From positions 186,001-250,000 of the forward strand of contig NZ_JAJKFT010000004.1 in assembly GCF_020966755.1 (NCBI RefSeq): a stretch of 64,000 nucleotides of DNA, written 5' to 3'. Origin of the DNA: Blastopirellula sediminis. Lineage in GTDB: Bacteria > Planctomycetota > Planctomycetia > Pirellulales > Pirellulaceae. A program made the translations under genes and the position numbers. Every line of letters begins with the position of its first letter. The first letter of the stretch is position 1. Positions 62,201 through 64,000 of this stretch are shown one piece after another. The notes under the pieces were generated by a model. The model had not been told where the DNA came from. It saw only the letters and a list, made by a program, of their open reading frames with translations, and made no database searches.

Positions 62201-63923
62201 GCAGCGGCGTTCGATCGGTTCCGACAACTGGAGCGCAGCGCGTCAGATGTCGATCGATTCGTCCCAGCTCGACTTCCCCCCGACCAATCCCAAAGTTGGC
62301 GACGCCGTTCGCCTGCAACTCGATTTCGGCGAAGGGGCGAACGACCGGGACAACCTCTATGCGTCGAAGGATGTCGATTGGACCGCCGAAACGTTGGCGG
62401 CGACGATGGCCGACGATCGCATTTATCTGAACAATCGCTTTCAACTGTTGGAGCTGAAGCCGGACTCGGGCGAAATCGCCTGGAAGACCGCGCGTATCGA
62501 CAGCCATCGCGCTCGCGCTCATGACAAGTGGCCGCTGACGCCGATGCGGCCGGTCGTTGTCGGCGATCGCATTTTCGTCCGCTTGCTCCACTCCAATCGC
62601 CCCGAGCTCTATTGCTTCAATCGGGCCGACGGAAAGAAGATTTGGCGTGCCGAGAGCGAACTGCCGGTCCTTTCCGATCCGCTTTGGATTCAGGGAGAGC
62701 TGTTCGCCATCGTCGGTGAGGAAGACTCGCAAAACCTGTGGCAGATTCAACTGGCCCGCATCGATGCAGAAACAGGGGAAACGCTTAGCAAGCATTCGCT
62801 GGTTCGGCTGCGACAATCGTGGGGCGAGCGGCGACTTTGTGCGGCGTCGGTCGCCGGCGACCTGATTGTGGTCGACTTGGGAGGCGCCGTGCTGGCTTGC
62901 GATTTGTCCGGCGGCGTCCGCTGGGTTCGCAAGCAGACGTCGACGCCGACTTCCGCCGACAGCGATCTGGTCCGGCAGCAAGAGATGGCGCCGATCGTTG
63001 TCGACAATCGGGTGATCGTTCGCCAGGTTGGCGCACTTTCAATCGATTGCATCGACATTGCGACCGGTCGGCTCCTCTGGTCTCACTTCGCGCCCAATAT
63101 GGAGCGGAGCGTTGGACTGGCCGACGGTAAGTTTGTTTATTTGAATCGCGGCGAAGCGGTCGCGCTCCATGCCGAGGATGGCGAAGTCGCTTGGAAGCAC
63201 GACGACGATTGGCAAGTCTATTCCGCCGCGATCGCCGGTTCGTATCTGATCGAAGTCGCCGGCGGCGGTCGCCGTCTTGGCAACGATCGGGAAATCACTC
63301 CCTGGATTCGTTGGCTGTCGCTTGAGACTGGGCGGCCGATAGCCGGCGTACCGCTTGCCAAGCTGACTGACAAAGATCCACAGCTCGGCAAGCTGCTGAT
63401 TCACCCGCAGGGAACTTACGTCAGTCATCGCAAAGAGGCGCGCGATCTGGATCTCCGTCTGCATCGTCTGGAAGCGGCCAGCGATCCGTTGAAGCTGGGA
63501 GACTATCAGCCGGTCGCTGGCGCCAAACCGATCTTCCCGACGTTCGCCGCCGCTTGGGGCGGCAGCTTTCCTGGCTGGCGTTTCGCTACAGCGGAAACGA
63601 CGAGTGGGCAGTTGATCATCGAACAGGATGGCAAACCCGAGTTTGAACTCAATCTCCATCCGACGAATGAAACGACGCTGATCCATCCGGCCGAAGCAGG
63701 CAAGCAGGTCACGCTGGCGGTCGACCGCCGTGGCGCCAGAGGGGCGATTCGCGCACAGGTCCGTTGCGGAGACCAAATGCTGCTGGAAGGCCCCATGACC
63801 GACGAGGGGGATCAGGCCAAATTCTCGGTCAACTTGCCCCCCAATCATCAGGCCGGCGACCTGGTCGAAATCTCGCTGACCGGGGGCGGCAAGATCTTGG
63901 TGAGGAATTTAACGATTCAGTAG
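59265..63923 (+). CDS. Giant membrane-anchored protein with anti-sigma-like N-terminus and PQQ-type propeller
   Basis: A 1552-residue protein. Residues 1-75 are a small cytoplasmic helical domain (LELVQ... LRQRIAESAELRRVLIDQLQMEHYL), in the position and style of planctomycete anti-sigma domains. One membrane helix follows (AIGGLLALIVFASAAGTIYYL, about 80-100), then a disordered linker. The outside part is large: a middle region with a beta-sandwich look (about 350-580), a helical region (about 620-960) and near 1020-1400 a PQQ-like propeller with blades such as LLELKPDSGEIAWKTA, YCFNRADGKKIWRAE, IDIATGRLLWSHF and ALHAEDGEVAWKHDD. The end is a beta domain. It overlaps the sigma gene and probably senses an envelope or substrate signal. 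Confidence 0.8.
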   Translation: MTNEELIELVQSHTPAELKLEEIELLRQRIAESAELRRVLIDQLQMEHYLNDALGRIGFSAESLLDKFDRDQRRRRTVRAIGGLLALIVFASAAGTIYYLQPKKEVAEATIDPDPSNLSEKISAEQTASPTRSGEVPEQNGTSADPTMPSNRGNEEQGGEADQPAKQGPWDTSLARPPVRFADAWFHDFDPAREAPTQDSLSQWFTPLQKQGGRFETQKHHNTVRTGMFGSFRLNAPWPRDAALRLSVWDAEQYAIHFLNGDEGISIVRHNRDYDPWNAYAVSRKSGEEEIQRHSIIASDGFADRRSDLFEAPITWYYYDETQHEMVLLRGEIEMLRAPLANPPTEVVFEGKAWLRGLDFQRLSELPPSSRLELPIVAELDRPADLPWTERLPMEGGVTFNKLDDGAVELVGVKGDGLVTTPIPGEGIRVVDMLLDEFEVGGSVLLAFLANPGEETPRYDPGVAIPFGRNNVTKQVFPFFSWWGDDGRQDNRRPQELPTTDIVAPIWIRILACDGQARFWTSADGRNWALYPSGVGGINRPQTEFGISIKSGGGQPRKIRLRKVVVRHVDLLPDVVSAERLAATPTEVKHSIDWITKTIAARPSDVPLEQWMAAAAEKSINAGSDNPNVLRQLVPLLNDPASLETTLDRLRKFAYITKSWPPGQNEREWFDFYRDFAADLIGREYADGREFDVDDMRRTMLSLPIDMRDRVNLVDEGAIRDAMLQKLAERDWNGAIDLCLRQRNYSGRDEYRMRRDFQLPMWVYNAAIREANARVEGEWPSIDARYRSPLLEELSKDAYNVSADLSAAIDSNAMADACRIINSVNLHGANGLAPDREDPDLYFSLPAAITMAMRRNPQLREEMNRNFSEVARLRASSEIHSGDVEAVELVTLQFFGTQAASEAHLWLGDQALAVGQVARAIAHYRQAGGEQSTIDEQMLNARLALAAAMIGAPESAELSTSVAIGGESLSPDAIKQFGEQRRSIGSDNWSAARQMSIDSSQLDFPPTNPKVGDAVRLQLDFGEGANDRDNLYASKDVDWTAETLAATMADDRIYLNNRFQLLELKPDSGEIAWKTARIDSHRARAHDKWPLTPMRPVVVGDRIFVRLLHSNRPELYCFNRADGKKIWRAESELPVLSDPLWIQGELFAIVGEEDSQNLWQIQLARIDAETGETLSKHSLVRLRQSWGERRLCAASVAGDLIVVDLGGAVLACDLSGGVRWVRKQTSTPTSADSDLVRQQEMAPIVVDNRVIVRQVGALSIDCIDIATGRLLWSHFAPNMERSVGLADGKFVYLNRGEAVALHAEDGEVAWKHDDDWQVYSAAIAGSYLIEVAGGGRRLGNDREITPWIRWLSLETGRPIAGVPLAKLTDKDPQLGKLLIHPQGTYVSHRKEARDLDLRLHRLEAASDPLKLGDYQPVAGAKPIFPTFAAAWGGSFPGWRFATAETTSGQLIIEQDGKPEFELNLHPTNETTLIHPAEAGKQVTLAVDRRGARGAIRAQVRCGDQMLLEGPMTDEGDQAKFSVNLPPNHQAGDLVEISLTGGGKILVRNLTIQ

Positions 63924-63956
63924 GTCGAGCCGCCGATTTTGGGGGAAACGGCCGGG

Positions 63957-64000
63957 ATGTTTGAAATTCTGCGTAACGATCCCAGGACCTCCTTACATAC
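63957..64000 (+). CDS. Possible start of a next gene, cut by the window end
   Basis: An ATG at 63957, 33 bp after the giant-protein stop, opens a frame reading MFEILRNDPRTSLH to the window end. Only 14 codons are visible, so it is a weak call. Confidence 0.3.
   Translation, partial: MFEILRNDPRTSLH

Overview
The window looks like a chromosomal segment of a planctomycete, most like Pirellulales (Blastopirellula/Bremerella type). The evidence is a set of families nearly confined to that phylum: a DUF1559 pseudopilin-like protein with a small lipoprotein, a PSCyt1/DUF1549/DUF1553 cytochrome protein paired with a DUF1501 protein, a sulfatase, TAT-exported Gfo/Idh/MocA oxidoreductase, an ECF sigma factor fused in context to a giant PQQ-propeller protein, and many GTG/TTG starts. 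GC is moderately high and most genes are ordinary chromosomal ones; no CRISPR array, intact tRNA, rRNA or intact transposase was seen.

Layout. 1-3.4 kb: secreted TPR protein, hemL and truB. 3.4-12.4 kb: a REP-like inverted repeat pair, ftsK with extremely acidic segments, an isoleucine/valine-rich leader peptide with an attenuator ahead of a citramalate synthase gene, valS and a bifunctional-nuclease-family gene. 12.5-15.3 kb: exported beta-propeller, DUF1559 protein and lipoprotein. 15.4-19.7 kb: the hom - apgM-like - lysC operon, i.e. the aspartate-to-threonine branch with a probable non-canonical homoserine kinase. 19.9-27.5 kb: monooxygenase-like protein, M42 peptidase, a coiled-coil membrane protein, DCC protein, sdaA, a long inverted repeat and two tandem TPR paralogues. 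27.5-31.1 kb is an accessory stretch: cupin, methyltransferase, DUF2071, GNAT, a tRNA 3' remnant and a duplicated 3' end of purQ. 31.1-36.9 kb: tyrA-purL-purQ and a GspF-like protein. 36.9-46.0 kb: two paralogous PcfJ-like genes with a shared upstream motif flank the DUF1553/DUF1501 pair and a degenerate 130-bp tandem repeat, followed by a ParDE module whose toxin gene carries an in-frame stop. 46.2-64 kb: sulfatase, ECF sigma/anti-sigma pair, ceramidase-like protein, tsaB, two tandem phosphoesterases, yidC (with a PDZ-like insertion) and mnmE, an oxidoreductase, and the second sigma factor with a 1552-residue membrane protein.

How genes work together. Isoleucine/threonine supply is the clearest theme: lysC, hom and the ApgM-like kinase feed threonine, while citramalate synthase makes 2-oxobutyrate independently of threonine and appears to be controlled by ribosome-mediated attenuation on Ile/Val codons. 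Two separate ECF sigma modules are present, one with a small zinc anti-sigma factor and one translationally overlapping a giant envelope protein. The most novel-looking items are the cimA leader/attenuator, the PcfJ-like pair with its conserved -15 to -29 motif, the PDZ-containing YidC, the sigma/giant-propeller pair, and the purQ 3'-end duplication marking an accessory insertion.
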